Below, in pieces: positions 7,790 to 20,702 of a stretch of DNA of 64,000 nucleotides. A program made the position numbers and the translations under genes. The stretch is from the NCBI GenBank assembly GCA_946800325.1, contig OX326960.1:19300393-19364392 (forward strand), in the 5' to 3' direction. How positions within the stretch are numbered: position 1 is the first letter of the stretch; each line of letters starts with the position of its first letter. The stretch comes from Luzula sylvatica. Taxonomy: Eukaryota > Streptophyta > Magnoliopsida > Poales > Juncaceae. The notes under the pieces are model-generated. The model ran no database searches, had not been told where the DNA came from, and saw only the letters and a list, made by a program, of their open reading frames with translations.

Positions 7790-10135
7790 ATGAACAATTC
7801 ATACCTTCAAACCCTACAAAACAATCCAAAACAACAATGGACATTAGTTCAACATAAAAAACATAATACATCTAATTTTAATAACACTTCAAAGAATAAT
7901 TCAAAAGATATTAAATGTTTTAGATGTTTGTCTAATAGTCATTTAAGGAGAGAGTGTAGGGAGCCAATTAGGTGTCATAAATGTCTAAGGTTAGGTCATG
8001 TTCAAAAGTTTTGTTATACTAACTTGACTCAAAATACTAATTTGAATCATAAACCTAAATCCAAAATTATTCCAATTTTACCAAAAGGTAAGGATGGTTT
8101 TGAAAAAAGTGTGGAGTCAGTATTGGAAATAACAGTTAATTTATCTAAAAAACCTTTAAACAAAGAAAATGAATTATTAACTAAAGATATTTTGATAAAA
8201 AATTTACCTGATTTTTACTGTAATCCACTTGATTTGAAAAAAATTCTTGAACCGATTGGAGTATTAATTTCAGTTGGTTCCTACACTCCTACAAAAATAA
8301 TACAAGAAATTAAAATATCAATAAATTGTCAGAATAATATTATCATACCAAATTCTATTAAAGTAATAGATGATGATGACAAAATAACTATTTTACCTAT
8401 TAGGGAGATAAAATCAATTGCAAGCTCTTCTACTATTGATTATTCTTATCATGCACAAACAGATTTAAATAGGCCAACAAATAATAAACAATTTAATAAG
8501 CCATCAGATATCATCAATTGGCCAATATTAAATAATGGGGAAAGCAAGAATAAACATTTAAACACAATAAAGCAAAAGGGAAGAGAATTTCAAAATAAGA
8601 GAGTAAAAGTTATAAATAATATAAAAGAGAAAAATAGCAAGAAAATAACAAAAATTTGGCAAAAGAAGAATAAAACAATTTCAATCTGGAGAGTTAAACA
8701 CAAAGAGAATAAGGAGATTATTAGAAGTCAAGTCACAGAAAAGGTCATAAATAATAACATACAAAATTCTACTAAAGAAGGGAATATGACAATTTTACCC
8801 TCAGATAAGGATATCTTCATAGAGCATAAGGGGATTAAAAGACATTTCAAATTAAAATTTTCAAATTTAAATCCCCTTTTCAATCCTTTTCAATTACTCT
8901 CTAATCAAGGGGAAGAATGCATAAACCCATCTCTCTCAGTACTGCCTAAATACTCATCTAATCTTCATTTGGGTAAAACAACTCAGATTCCATCAAATTT
9001 ATCTATTCAAATCACATCCAAGGGATTGGCTATAATTGATCATTCAAAGAAGGTTACAACCTCGAAAGTTGATTTACCTCATGAGATCATTGATGATTCT
9101 ATTAAGTTACCAGTACACATATCAACAAGTGAAATGGTACCACTGGTTGAATCCTCTCCATTTTCAGATATACCAAACTCAACAATCCTCCAGTACAATT
9201 CAATCTCCCCATCAAAAAACATAAAGTCTCCTCCAGTTCATTTAGACTTATCTCCAGTTCATTCCAATATTTCTTCCAATTCCCGTGAAGCTGTATCCTT
9301 ACCTGAGAGGAAAATATCCTCTCCAGTTCAGCAAAACACTTCTCCAATCTCTAAAAGGAAATTGTTTTCAACAGATCTTAGTGAAGATGATTTCATTAAG
9401 TCACCAGCACACAAATCAGTTGATATGGTACCACTGGTAGACTTAATATCTTCTCCCAATACAGACCTTAACTCCTCTCCATTTCATTCTAAATCACAAT
9501 CTCCAGTTCATATTAACACATCTCCAGTCAATCACAAAGAGATAATTTCTCTTGAAAAGGCAGTACCTTCTCCAACATTTTTCACTACCTTAATTCATCC
9601 ATCAAAACTTTCATCTCAGAAGTCAGGGTCATCTAGCTCAAAATCTCCAGTTTCATCAAACATGAAATCTTTAAAACTATCTGAAAATAAACAAACAAAA
9701 ATAAATGAATATTATCCTAATTTGAATGTTAATAATAATATGGAGTATAACTTTCAAAGTAATGAAGACATACAACAAATCTCCAATGAACAGAAATGCA
9801 TTAAAAAACAAAATCACATCAAAAATATTAATAACAAATATAAATTAGAAGACCAAAGAAGAAGTACTAGACTTCAAAGTAAACAAGCTGGACACTATAG
9901 CTCTCCAGTTGAAAAAGCTCAAATGATTAAGTACAAGGAAGTCCAAAAAGAGAGGAGTAGGAAGAAAAAGAATAAGATTAATAGTGATGTAGTTAGTTTA
10001 AATTTAAATCTGGAAAATAATCATGAAATAAAGAGTAAAGATGAAATCATTAATATTCTATCATCTACTGGTATAGAAATAACAGAGAATATATCTAACC
10101 ATATTAATGGTTTGATAAGTGATTCTAGTAATTGA
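7790..10135 (+). CDS. LINE ORF1 protein (RNA-binding, two CCHC zinc knuckles), copy 1
   Basis: 781 residues, intact. Two CX2CX4HX4C knuckles at residues 43-56 (CFRCLSNSHLRREC) and 62-75 (CHKCLRLGHVQKFC). Residues ~130-205 look RRM-like (DILIKNLPDF, then GVLISVGSY), which is tentative. Residues ~455-625 are Ser/Pro-rich with many SPVH-type motifs (SPPVHLDLSPVH, SSPVQQN, SQSPVHINTSPV), possible proline-directed phosphorylation sites. Near residue 690 a basic tract (RRSTRLQSK, RSRKKKNK) could bind nucleic acid or act as a nuclear signal. ORF1 proteins coat LINE RNA in the cytoplasm and accompany it to target DNA. The start is ATG at 7790, and ORF2 begins 35 nt after the stop. Codon use is extremely AT-rich (Asn, Lys, Ile). 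Confidence 0.85.
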   Translation: MNNSYLQTLQNNPKQQWTLVQHKKHNTSNFNNTSKNNSKDIKCFRCLSNSHLRRECREPIRCHKCLRLGHVQKFCYTNLTQNTNLNHKPKSKIIPILPKGKDGFEKSVESVLEITVNLSKKPLNKENELLTKDILIKNLPDFYCNPLDLKKILEPIGVLISVGSYTPTKIIQEIKISINCQNNIIIPNSIKVIDDDDKITILPIREIKSIASSSTIDYSYHAQTDLNRPTNNKQFNKPSDIINWPILNNGESKNKHLNTIKQKGREFQNKRVKVINNIKEKNSKKITKIWQKKNKTISIWRVKHKENKEIIRSQVTEKVINNNIQNSTKEGNMTILPSDKDIFIEHKGIKRHFKLKFSNLNPLFNPFQLLSNQGEECINPSLSVLPKYSSNLHLGKTTQIPSNLSIQITSKGLAIIDHSKKVTTSKVDLPHEIIDDSIKLPVHISTSEMVPLVESSPFSDIPNSTILQYNSISPSKNIKSPPVHLDLSPVHSNISSNSREAVSLPERKISSPVQQNTSPISKRKLFSTDLSEDDFIKSPAHKSVDMVPLVDLISSPNTDLNSSPFHSKSQSPVHINTSPVNHKEIISLEKAVPSPTFFTTLIHPSKLSSQKSGSSSSKSPVSSNMKSLKLSENKQTKINEYYPNLNVNNNMEYNFQSNEDIQQISNEQKCIKKQNHIKNINNKYKLEDQRRSTRLQSKQAGHYSSPVEKAQMIKYKEVQKERSRKKKNKINSDVVSLNLNLENNHEIKSKDEIINILSSTGIEITENISNHINGLISDSSN

Positions 10136-10170
10136 GTATAAGATTTTAGTTGAGGAGTCATTATTTTTAA

Positions 10171-13100
10171 ATGATATATAAAAAACTTAAAATTTTCTCA
10201 TGGAATGTTAGAGGACTTAATTCAGATATTAAGAAGGATTTAGTTAAAAATAATATTAATAATGAAAATGTTGATATTTGTTGTTTACAAGAAACAAAAA
10301 TAAGATTGTTTGATGATAAAACAGTAATGGATTGTTGTGGTTCAAAATTAAATGGATATGATTATTTAGAATCTAAAGGAGCTTCAGGAGGTATCCTAAT
10401 ATCTTGGAATCAAAATTTATTTAATCTAGTTAATGTTAAAAAATATAATTATAATATATCTATAACACTACAAACCAAATGGGATGGGACAAATTTTTTA
10501 ATAACAGGTATTTATGGGCCTACAAAAACTAAGGATAAATCAGATTTCTTAGATGAATTAAATCAAATTGCAACCTCAAATAATCTGCCATGGATATTAA
10601 TGGGTGATTTTAATATTATACTTAATTCTTCTGAAAAAAGTGGTCATAATATTAATAATAAATATATCAAACTATTTAGGGAGTTCATTAATAATATGCA
10701 ATTAATAGATCTTAATTTGATAGGGCAAAAATATACATGGTCCAATTCACATTCAAAAGCCAAACTTGATAGAATAATTATTAATAAAGCATGGTTAAAA
10801 TTATATCCTAATTCCCAATTAAATGCAAGAGTAAACACTTGTTCAGATCACATACCCTTATTATTTGAATCTAATACTAATTACCCCATATTTAATGGCT
10901 TTAGGTTTGAAGTCAAATGGTTAAAATTAAAGGAATATAATAATTTAATTGAAACAGTTTTAAGCAATGGGGAAAGTAGTTCAGTTGATGACTTATTTTT
11001 AAAGCTACAAGACTTAGGGAAAAAAATTAAAAGATTTAAATAAAAATTTAAGTAATAAATATAAGATACAATTAGAAAATTGTAAAAATATTATTAGTTG
11101 GTCTGATCAAATTGGAGATAATAGGGAATTAACAAATGTTGAAAAATGGTTAAAAATTCAAGCTAAATTAAGATTAGAAAATTTAATTTTAAATGAAAAA
11201 TTGTATTGGAAACAAAGATCAAAGTTTAACTGGATAAATCAAGGTGATGCAAATACAAGATTTTTTCATCTACATGCTTCAATTAAAAAATCAAATTCAA
11301 TGATCTCTATATTAAAAGATAAAAATGGAGTGGAATTTAAAGACCATAAAGAAAAGGCTAACCTATTATTTTCATTTTATAGAGATTTAATGGGTAAGGA
11401 ATCAAGTAATGATAAAGGGTTTGGAAATATTAACTTAAATACATTATATTCAAATAATGATATAGATCTGTCTTTCTTAGATAATGATTTTACTATAGAA
11501 GAACTAAATATAGCAATTAAAAGTTGGAAGAATTATAAAAGTCCAGGTCCTGATGGCTTTGTGGGTGAATTTTTTAGGAAAAATTGGGATTTTTTAAAAT
11601 ATGAGATTCTTAATTTATTTAATAAAGAAGCAAAATTAGGGTTGTCAAAGTTTAATTCATCTTATATATCATTAATACCCAAGAAAAATAATGCAATTGA
11701 GCCCAAAGATTTTAGACCTATAAGTTTAATATCATGTATTCAAAGAATTTTTTCAAAATTTTTATCAAACAGATTAAGCTTTAATATTGATCAAATGATT
11801 TCTAAAAATCAGTTAGGGTTTTTAAAAGGGAGAAATATTTCAGAAAATTATGTATATGCTAGAGAAGTTTTATGTTTATCTAATAGAGAGAAAATACCAT
11901 TAATAATTTTAAAATTAGATATACATAAAGCCTTTGATTGTGTATCATGGGACTTTTTATTAAATACTTTAAAAGCCAGGGGCTTCGGTGATAATTATAT
12001 TACATGGATTAAAAAGTCAGTTTTACCAGGGACTGCTAGGGTAATTTTAAATGGACACCCTGGAAAATTTATACATTTGAAAAGAGGTCTTAGACAAGGG
12101 GATCCTACTTCTACACATTTATTCTTATTAGTGATGGATGTTTTATCTAAATTATTAGAAACATTGAGTGATAAAGGATATATTATAAAACCTATCAAAA
12201 ATATCTACACTAGTTTATACTATGCTGATGATTCAATTCTTTTTTTAAAACTAGAGATTAATAATATTAAAAGAGTTAAATTTATATTAAACTTATTTGG
12301 TCAAGAGTCAGGTCTCAAAATGAATTTTCTAAAATCTGAAGTAATTGGTTTGAATGTTAATAATGACAAAATTATACAAATTTCAAAGGAATTAGGATGT
12401 AAAATAGGTGTGTTACCTATTACTTATTTAGGGTTGCCCTTACATTTTAAAAAACCATCTAGAAATGACTTCAAAATAATAATTGAAAAAATATCTAATA
12501 AATTATCTGGTTGGAAGGGTAGTCTAATTAGTAAGGCCGGTACGTTAATTTTATTAAATTCTACTTTAACTGCCATGCCTATATATTATTTTAATGTGTT
12601 TAAGTTTCCTAAATGGGCTATAAAAGAAATTGATCAAATTAGAAAACAATTTTTCTGGAAAGGAGCTAAAAAAACTGGGTTCAATTTAGTAAACTGGGAT
12701 ATTGTTTGTCAGCCTAAGATTAAAGGAGGTTTAGGGGTTATTAATTTAGAATTATTTAATAAAGTATTACTAACTAAGTGGCTTTGGTTATATTATACTT
12801 CAGAAAATAAGTTAGATTGGTATAATCTAGTTGAAAACCCTATTAATATAGATGATGATCATTTTAATGCTAATAAAAACATATCATATTTTTGGAAAGA
12901 AGTTCTTAAAAATTCAGATTTTTTTAATCAAAGTTTGAATATAATAGTAGGGAATGGGGAAAATTCAAGTTTTTTGGAAAGGAAGATGGTGTGGCAAACC
13001 ATTAAAATTTAAATTTTCTGAATTATATTCCTTTTCAAATAATAAACAAGGATCAATTTCATATTTTTTAAAAGTCATGAGTGAATCTAATATATACAAT

Positions 13101-14051
13101 AGTTTTGGAATTAACATACCAGTTTCAAATGTGGCTCATGATCAGTTACTTCAATTAGAACACATTTGTAATTCACTTGATCTTCAAACATCTCAAAAAG
13201 ATTCTTTTAAATGGGCTTGGAGTACTAATGGGTTTTTTTCCTGCAATAATGCATATCATCAATTAGTTCAAGGGGTTTATATAAAGGCAAACTATTTTAA
13301 ATTATGGAAAATTAAAATTGAACTTAAAATCAAATTATTTTTCTGGTTATTATTTATTAATAAAATACTTACCATTGATAATCTTAAGAAGAAAGGATGG
13401 ATCTTAGTTAATAGATGTGTCCTCTGTCAAAAAGAGGAAGAGAGTCTCTCCCATTTAACAGGTCAATGCAGATTTGTACATAATATATGGCTGAAAATAG
13501 GTGCAAAAATGAATATTAGTACTAATCTAATTAGAAATCAATTTAAGCCATTAGAATTAATAATAAATCTAAAGAAGTCTAAAAAAGAAAAAACACTTAT
13601 CTGTATTTTCTTATATCAGATATGGTTGGAGAGATGTCGTAGGATATTTGATAACACATCCTTCACTGAAAATCAAATTATAGAAAGAACAATTTATGAG
13701 TACCAAATTAATAATTCAGTTCAAAATTCTTCAAAAATTAACCAATTAAAAACAACTGAAGCAAATCAAGGATTACAAAAGACAAACAAATCAATTGGGA
13801 AACAGCTTATGCATGAACAAATCAACCACACTGATAGAATTATAATTTCAGGAAATATCACTGAAGGAATGGAGCAAAGCAGAAGCTATACTGGTACAGA
13901 AGTTTTTTATACTTCATGTACCAGTTCATACAACGCAATAGAAGAAGAGTTTCGAAGTCAAAGAGCGCACATGAGAAGATTTCAAAGCAATCATCAAGAG
14001 TTAATAGAACAAAGGATTGAATCGAATAAAAAAACCAAAAGGAGATACTGA
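10171..14051 (+). pseudogene. LINE ORF2 (endonuclease / reverse transcriptase / zf-RVT) with two frameshifts, copy 1
   Basis: ORF2 makes the protein that nicks target DNA and copies LINE RNA there. Part 1 (10171-11043) is an APE-type endonuclease with WNVRGLN (11-17), LQETK (Glu41), GDFN (Asp146, Asn148) and SDH (225-227). The frame moves +1 in or near the A7 run before 11041; part 2 (to 13012) stays open from about 11042, so the missing link is coding. Part 2 has the RT motifs KSPGPDGF, LIPKKNNAIEPKDFRPISL, LKLDIHKAFD (Asp codon 11918), RGLRQGDP and the catalytic YADD at 12221-12232. A second +1 shift near 12957-12966 leads to part 3 (to 14051): the plant LINE segment FWKGRW, then zf-RVT (WAWSTNGFFSCNNAYHQL, CVLCQKEEESLSH). 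No RNase H is seen. Both shifts occur in copy 2 too, so they predate the 39-kb duplication. Confidence 0.8.
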
Positions 14052-14159
14052 AATCTGGTGGTTTAGAATAGATTTAACAGCAAAAGAACAGTTCGAAATC
14101 CAAAGAGAAGCAACAAATGATGATGGAAGTGGAGATCATACCTTATTGACGATTTGCAG

Positions 14160-14375
14160 CGGCTTGTCAGATCTATTCGATGAAGAGGAAGGTGTAGAAG
14201 CAAGTTCTTTTCGAGGAAAGGGAAGGTGTAGCAGTGAGATCTGATGGAAGGCGTAGAAGCAAGACCTTTACGATGAAAGGGACGGTGTAGTAGTGAGATC
14301 TGATGGAAGGCGTAGAAGAAAAAATTTCGACGAGAAGGAAGGTGTACCAGTGAGATCTGATGGAACTGGGTTGTG
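14160..14375. repeat. ~58-bp tandem repeats in LINE 3' UTR, copy 1
   Basis: GTGAGATCTGATGGA recurs at 14234, 14293 and 14350 (spacing 59 and 57), each followed by AGGCGTAGAAG-like sequence except the last. A more diverged copy starts near 14168. They lie just past ORF2. Confidence 0.65.
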
Positions 14376-15252
14376 GAAGAGGATGGGGAAATAGTATGAG
14401 TCAAAGGTGATTTAGAGAGTTCATGTTTCGCCATGGTAGGCTGTGGAAGCAGAAGAGGATGAAGGCGGCGAGTTTTAAGAGAGTACGAAGAAAGAGAAAG
14501 GAAGCAATCGCTCAGCGGTTTTATATGCTAGAGTTTTAGTTATGGGATTTCATAATTCCATGGAATTCTGTTTTCCTGGATTTTCTAATTCAGGGAAAAT
14601 TCTGATCATTGCATTGATGTGATATAGTTTTATTAGTAGGAAATAAGAGGTGTTTAGGATTAGCTTTTTTTATAAATTTTAGGGCAAATACCTCTCTACT
14701 TGTAATCAACAATATCATTATCAATACAATTCAATAGATGTAGGGCATAAGAACCTACTCTATTTTCATCAAAAAAAGATTTCTTAATTACAATCTACTG
14801 GTGTTATAAGGCTAGACCGGTACCGTTTGAGTATGTCCTTTAGAAAAGAATCATTTCAGGTATTTCATTTTTTATTTAAGAGACAAAAGACAATAGCTAA
14901 AATTTCAATCCATTGTGTAAACTAAATAACATCTTATCTTAGTATCTTAGGTAGCACACAATAAAACACTTTTTTACGTGGCAAAAAATGCAATATGAAG
15001 TTTCATGGGGGTATAAATGTCATAAAACAGAATGAACATACGTTTGAAAGCTTGGAAACATGATGTTAAATAAGCAACAAGAAAACATCCAATACTGGTG
15101 AGTTTAATTTCTCTCTTGATTCGACCAGATTTGGACGGTTGGTTGGTTCTCTAATTTTTTCCATTTTCTTCGGTTGAGCTAAGCAAAACATTCATACTGG
15201 TAAATAGAACATGACATAAGATTTAGGACGCTTTATGCATGTCTCTCTTATC

Positions 15253-15829
15253 TAGGGGTGTCAACGGTTCGGATCCGATTCGGATAGTGCTCGTACCTAA
15301 TCCATATCTATATTATTTTTCGGATACGGATTCGGATACGGAATTACCCGGATACAGATCCGGTTCGGATATTGTCGGATACGGATACGGTTCTTTTTCG
15401 AATATTAAAACGGATAATATGTCATGATAATATATATATATATATATATAATTTGTAACATGAACGATATATATAATATATCTAAACGTAATTTATGATT
15501 GTGATTTTAAATCACTCATAAATCATTAATTTTTATATACTATTTGAATTAATATCAAATAAAATACATAAAAAACAATATATAATATACGGATTCGATC
15601 CGTTTACGGATACACGAATCCGATTCCGAGTATCCGGATCCTAAAATGACTCAGATCCGGAACACGGATCCGGTCCTGACACCAAAATCGAATATCGGGT
15701 TAGGTTCAAAAAATGTATATCCATATCCATATCCGGATCCACTCGGATCCGGATATTTTTCGAATCCGGATATTTCTTCATATACGGTTCATGTCGGTTC
15801 GGACAATAACCACACCATTGACACCCCTA
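15253..15829. mobile_element. hAT-like MITE, family a (unit 2)
   Basis: Ends TAGGGGTGTCAACGG and TTGACACCCCTA. The left flank CTCTTATC has diverged from the right CGCTTACC. It contains a short AT run (about 15428-15451) that is much longer in unit 7. Confidence 0.8.
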
Positions 15830-16192
15830 CGCTTACCGTTGTAACATGTTTTGTTTACCGGTATAAAAGAAAGGAGCTGGCATAAAATTTAAATAAAATT
15901 AGGATAATATATGTGCTATACTGCAGATATTTTAATCATATACTTTTCACTATGATAAAATTATTGTTCTTTATCATGACATTGATAATATTTTGTAAAA
16001 ATGAAAAATGTATCACTCATTATATTTTAAGAACTGTATTAGTTAAGTATAGTCATATATATTTTAATGACAATTTTAAATTTCCTAATTATTCACCATA
16101 TTATCGCAATCATATATTAGTGATATATTAAAAAATTTAGCAATGGTGCATTTAAGATAATTGCACAATTTGTGCCCTCTAAATTTTACTTT

Positions 16193-16732
16193 CTAGGTTA
16201 CGCAGTTACTTCAAAAATACATAACTATCCTGAGAATACGGGTATCCAATACGGATACGGATACGGATACGATACGATTTGGATACGTATCGGATACGCT
16301 ACGCGACGTATCCGATTATTTTAATATCTGTTTTTTCGGATACGGAAAGATACGGCTCGGATACGTTCAGGATACGGCTGGAATACTCCATTTTGGATAC
16401 TTGGACCTATTATATATTTTGGCCCCATAATATTTTTAAATAAATTATATATAATACTTCTAGCATATTTCTAAATTAGTTCTAGGATTTTTCTAGAATA
16501 AATTTAGGATATTTTTATCATACTTGTATTGTTGTATTGATTTGATTTATTGTCACGATATTTAAATTAAAATATTACGAATTTATTATTTATTTATTAA
16601 TTATATACAATATAAATGTATTAAAATAATAAATATATACCCGAATCGGTATCCGTGATTTTTCGAAAATTGTCGCCGTATCCGTATCGTATCGGATATG
16701 ATACTTGACGTATATGTATCCGTGCAACATAG
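16193..16732. mobile_element. hAT-like MITE, family b, older copy (unit 2)
   Basis: Same site, ends and 540-bp length as in unit 1, with a few base differences. Confidence 0.7.
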
Positions 16733-16816
16733 GTTATTTCACCATATTATCAAAACGTGATTAATATATATTCATTATATAGTGCTAATAATATTTCATC
16801 GTAATTGAATAATAAT

Positions 16817-19135
16817 ACCATGTGAATTTCTATTTCTTTTCAAACATTTCGCAAAAATACAAAAAGTGAAGTCTAATACCTTAAAAAATCATCATAATTT
16901 TAAAGAAAATACCCAAATGTATGTATAAACGAGCAAAATATTTAATTTACCATTCTTTTCTGACAAAAATCCTTAATAGAAGTATTTGTTTCTAAAAAAT
17001 TCCAAAATTGATGTGTAAAACGAGCATATACTCCATTTTTCATGTGTTTTCTAAAAATCAACGTAATTGAAGACTAACACATGAAAATTTATATTTGTAA
17101 AAAAATTCAAAAAAGAGAGGCTAACATCTTATAAAAGGTCAATTATCACACTTTTATAAAAATTGCTAAAACTGATGTCCAAAACGAGAAAAATATTCTG
17201 TCTTTATATATTTTCCTAAAAAACTCAAACACATCCAAATTTCATTTTTTTTTTTTTTTTGCAAAAATAAAAAAATGAAGGCGTTAATCTAACGCTTGCA
17301 AACAAAGAATGATCATTTTTTTTCTAGATAAAGCAAAAATTGATGTCTAAAACGAACAAAGTACTCAGTATTCATATTTTCCTAGAAAAATCACGTAAAT
17401 GAAGACCAACACAGGCAAATTTATAAATTTTCTAATATTTTAAAAATGGAAAAAGTGAAGCCTACCAGTTCAAAAAAAATATAATATTTTTTCCTAAAAA
17501 CTTGTGAAAATGGATGTCTGAAATGAAAAAAATACTTAATTTTCATGATTTTCTAAACAAACCTCCGCAATTGAAGACTAACTCATGGGAAATTTGATTT
17601 TTTTTTTTTTACTTTTGCAAAAATCCAAAAAATAAAGTCTAACACCTTACAAAAATTAATTACTTCAAAAAAATGTCAAATTTAAAGTTTAAAAGTGTAA
17701 AATACTTAATTTATAAGTTGTCCTTAACAAAACTACGTAATTGCAGACTAACACGTGCAAACTTTTATTTTCCTAGATATAAATTGCAATAAGTGTAGTA
17801 TAACACGCACAAAAAAATTAATTGACATAATTTTCTAAAAGAGGACAAAATTTATGTCTAAAAAGAGCAAAGTACTAATTTTTATGTTTTCGTAAAAAAA
17901 TACTCCGCAATCAAAAACTAACACATACATATTGCTAAATTTTTCGACAAATACTAAAAGTGAAGTCTAACCCCTTATAATATTTTTTCGAAAAAAATGC
18001 AAAATTGATGTTTACAAAGAGCAAAATACTTATTTTGATGTTTTCCTACAAGAAAAATCCACAATGAAGACAGACACATGCAAAAATCTGCTTTTTCCAT
18101 AAAATTAATAATAATATAAAAAAATGAAGTCCGACACTGAAAATTTATTCGAACAATTTCCAACAAATTTCGAAACTGATGTCTAAAAAGGGAAAATACA
18201 TAATTTTCATGTTTTCATCAAAACAAATATCCTAATTCAAGTCAAACACGTGCACAAAAAAAAATCTAAAAAGTGAAGTCTAGTTAATATAAAAAAATCA
18301 ATTATCACCTATGTTACGCGGATATTTCAAAAACACAGAAGTATCCTGAGGATACGAGTATCCGATACGGATACGGGTATGATAGGGCTCGGATACGTAT
18401 CGGATACGCCACGTGGCATATCCGATTATTTTAATATTTATTTTTTTCGGATACGGCAGGGATACGACAAGATACGGCAGGATACAGCTGGGATGCTCCA
18501 TTTAGGATACTTCGGCCCATTATATATTTTGGTCCATAATATTTTTAAATAAATTATATAGGATACTTCTAGGATACTTCTAAATTAGTTCTAGGATACT
18601 TCTGGAATAAATTTAGAATATTGTTATGATATTTGTATTGTTATGTTGATTTTATTTATCGTCATGATATTTAGATTCAAATTATTATTTAATTTATTAT
18701 TTATTTATTTATTATATACAATATAAGTATATTAAAATAATAATTATATAGCCGTATCCGTATCCGTGATTTTTTGAAAATTGACGTATCGCCGTATCCG
18801 TATCGTATCGGATACAATTCCCGTATCCGTATCCGTGCAACATAGATTATCACATTTTATTAGAAAATGACAAACTTATTGTATGACAAGAGAAAAGTAC
18901 TTAATTTGCATATTTTTCTCAAAAAGAGTATCATCATATTTTTATCCAACATTTCAAATAATGCAAAAAAAAATGATGTCCAACACCATAAAAAAAAAAT
19001 CTAAAAAACTCCAAAATTAAAGTCTAAATCGAGCAAAATACTCATTTTTCATTTATTTTTTTTTAATAAAATAGTGTAATTAAGTTGAACACTGACACAT
19101 ATAAAAGTCTATTTTTCAAAAATTAGCGTTTTACC
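16817..19135. repeat. Degenerate ~165-bp tandem repeat array (unit 2)
   Basis: Colinear with the unit 1 array, including the nested younger MITE b. Differences between the units are base changes and homopolymer lengths, so the monomers do not homogenise independently. Confidence 0.75.
18309..18845. mobile_element. hAT-like MITE, family b, younger copy (unit 2)
   Basis: Ends CTATGTTACGCGG and CCGTGCAACATAG, the best-preserved pair. Perfect target duplications ATTATCAC at 18301-18308 and 18846-18853. Confidence 0.85.
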
Positions 19136-19327
19136 ATGATCAAAAAATTAAATTTTTCTTTTTCAATTGGAAGTCTCCTGATACACCAAGAAATAAAAAA
19201 AATTTATGGGAAGACCAAACTATACTAGTAAAATATAGTGGGAAATGGAGAGTTCCTGTAGTACGAATGAATGGAGAGAATGTTTGAAAATTTTGAATTA
19301 GTTTGGAAAGTTTGTTTATTTGGCAGG

Positions 19328-19377
19328 TTTGGCGGTAAAATTTTGCTGATTGAATATTCGTAATTATGCTATAAATA
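19328..19377 (+). promoter_or_regulatory. Core promoter of acidic-protein gene, unit 2
   Basis: E2F-like TTTGGCGG at 19328-19335 and CTATAAATA at 19369-19377, with the same 41-bp offset as unit 1. Confidence 0.65.
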
Positions 19378-19500
19378 CAAACCCTAAGCCTCATTTAACA
19401 TATCCCATCTCATTTACTATATTCAATAATCCTGTTTTCTTCCAAAGTGCACTGCTCCCTTAATCTTTTCGTCAAGTTGGATTTCACTTGTCACAGGATA

Positions 19501-20702
19501 ATGAAGGTAATTAAGGTCGAAATGGTTTGCAATTACATTTGAATAATATTTTTTGCTTGTTCTTGCTTATTCTTTTTCTTTTCTTTGTTCTTTGTGGCGA
19601 TGAACTTAATGATTTTAATTACAAACTCTGCATAGTTTATTTTTGTTGTTTCTTGTATAAGCAAGATTGTGATGTTTTGCTTTATGTACCAGTAAACTAA
19701 TAATATAAGAGCATCTTCGAAGAGAATTAGCATTTTGTCTAAAATAATTTGGATGTTATAGAATGAAACTGAGGTGATTGTGACCATCTTCTTGTGCATA
19801 ACAATAGCATATTGTTTCATTATATTTGTTCTATTTCGCTTAACTAGTTATCGGAAGACAATTCTTGTTTTCTTGAAAGTAGATGAGACTCTCTCTATAA
19901 TTCTTGATTTAACATAAATGTTAGATACAAACATTCAAGTGAAGCTTGGATTCAAAATGATCGATCTGTATTCTGTAATACATTATAATATAAATCTCTT
20001 TCATTGGCAATCTCTGATGTATTAGAATTTTGTCTCAAACAGATAGCTCGGTGGTTGCGTAGAGCCATTCGCGTTCGCTTGTCTTGCTTGACTGGGGGTT
20101 CCTCGATCGAGGAGGTCGATTCGCCCGTGGTTTCTGGGGCTGTTGAGATCCACGAGGAGACTGTTCTTGCTCCCGATGAGGTCGTTTGTGCTGCTGCTGA
20201 GATCCACGAGGAGACTGTTCTTGTTCCTGATGAGGTCGTTTCTGCTGCTGTTGAGATCCACGAGGAGAGTACTGTTGTTGTTCCTGATGATGCCGTACCT
20301 GCCATTTCATTGGAGGAGTCCAACTTGGACATGGAGGATGAGATGGTCATTGAAGGAGTGGATCCTTCGATTCTCAGGAGGGCCCTCGGGACACGGCTTC
20401 CTACTATATGGGAGGTCGACGGAGAGGGTGAGGATTCCGAGTCTGACGTGGAGGTGGGCGTAGAGCAGACTGAGGTTGGTTTGGAGTTGGAGACTGAGGT
20501 TGGTTTGAACACACAAGAAGTGGAGGAGGGAGAAATGATGCAGTCTGATTTGGAGATGAACACGGAGGGGAGAGGAGAGCCTTTCATTCTTGGCTCTGAA
20601 CCTGAGTTGGAGAAGAGCACACAAGAGGTGGAGGAGGAGATTGGTGGTAATATGGCTATGTCGATGACATTGCGCGATTTCTTGATTACGACCACAGCTT
20701 GA
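19501..20702 (+). CDS. Array-encoded acidic repeat protein, unit 2
   Basis: Exon 1 19501-19506, intron 19507-20042 (536 nt, donor AAG|GTAATT intact), exon 2 20043-20702, 221 residues. Against unit 1, exon 2 has 12 base differences: 7 synonymous, 5 changing residues (T35A, one E to D after WEV, GS to EP before ELEKS, K to M before SMTLRDF). Eight of the 12 are at third codon positions. That suggests constraint in this reading register, though the antisense open frame has the same wobble positions. Function unrecognised. Confidence 0.6.

Larger units (their letters stand above)
7176..14777 (+). mobile_element. L1-type LINE retrotransposon, copy 1
   Basis: Order: T-run, 5' UTR with short CTTCTCCGGTGA-like repeats, ORF1 with two CCHC knuckles, 35-nt gap, ORF2 (APE endonuclease, reverse transcriptase, zf-RVT), 3' UTR with ~58-bp repeats, and a short A7 tail at 14771-14777. 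It lies between the tail of unit 1 and the head of unit 2. About 45 bp of unit tail present elsewhere are missing and no target duplication is evident, so insertion came with a small target deletion. Confidence 0.85.

Noticed and set aside
11030..11045. Programmed ribosomal frameshift in LINE ORF2
   Set aside because: There are two separate +1 shifts, at least one at an A-run, with no evident stimulatory structure; ordinary inactivating indels are simpler.
14063..14434. 123-codon minus-strand ORF in the LINE 3' UTR
   Set aside because: It comes from the ~58-bp repeats read backwards and has no domain.
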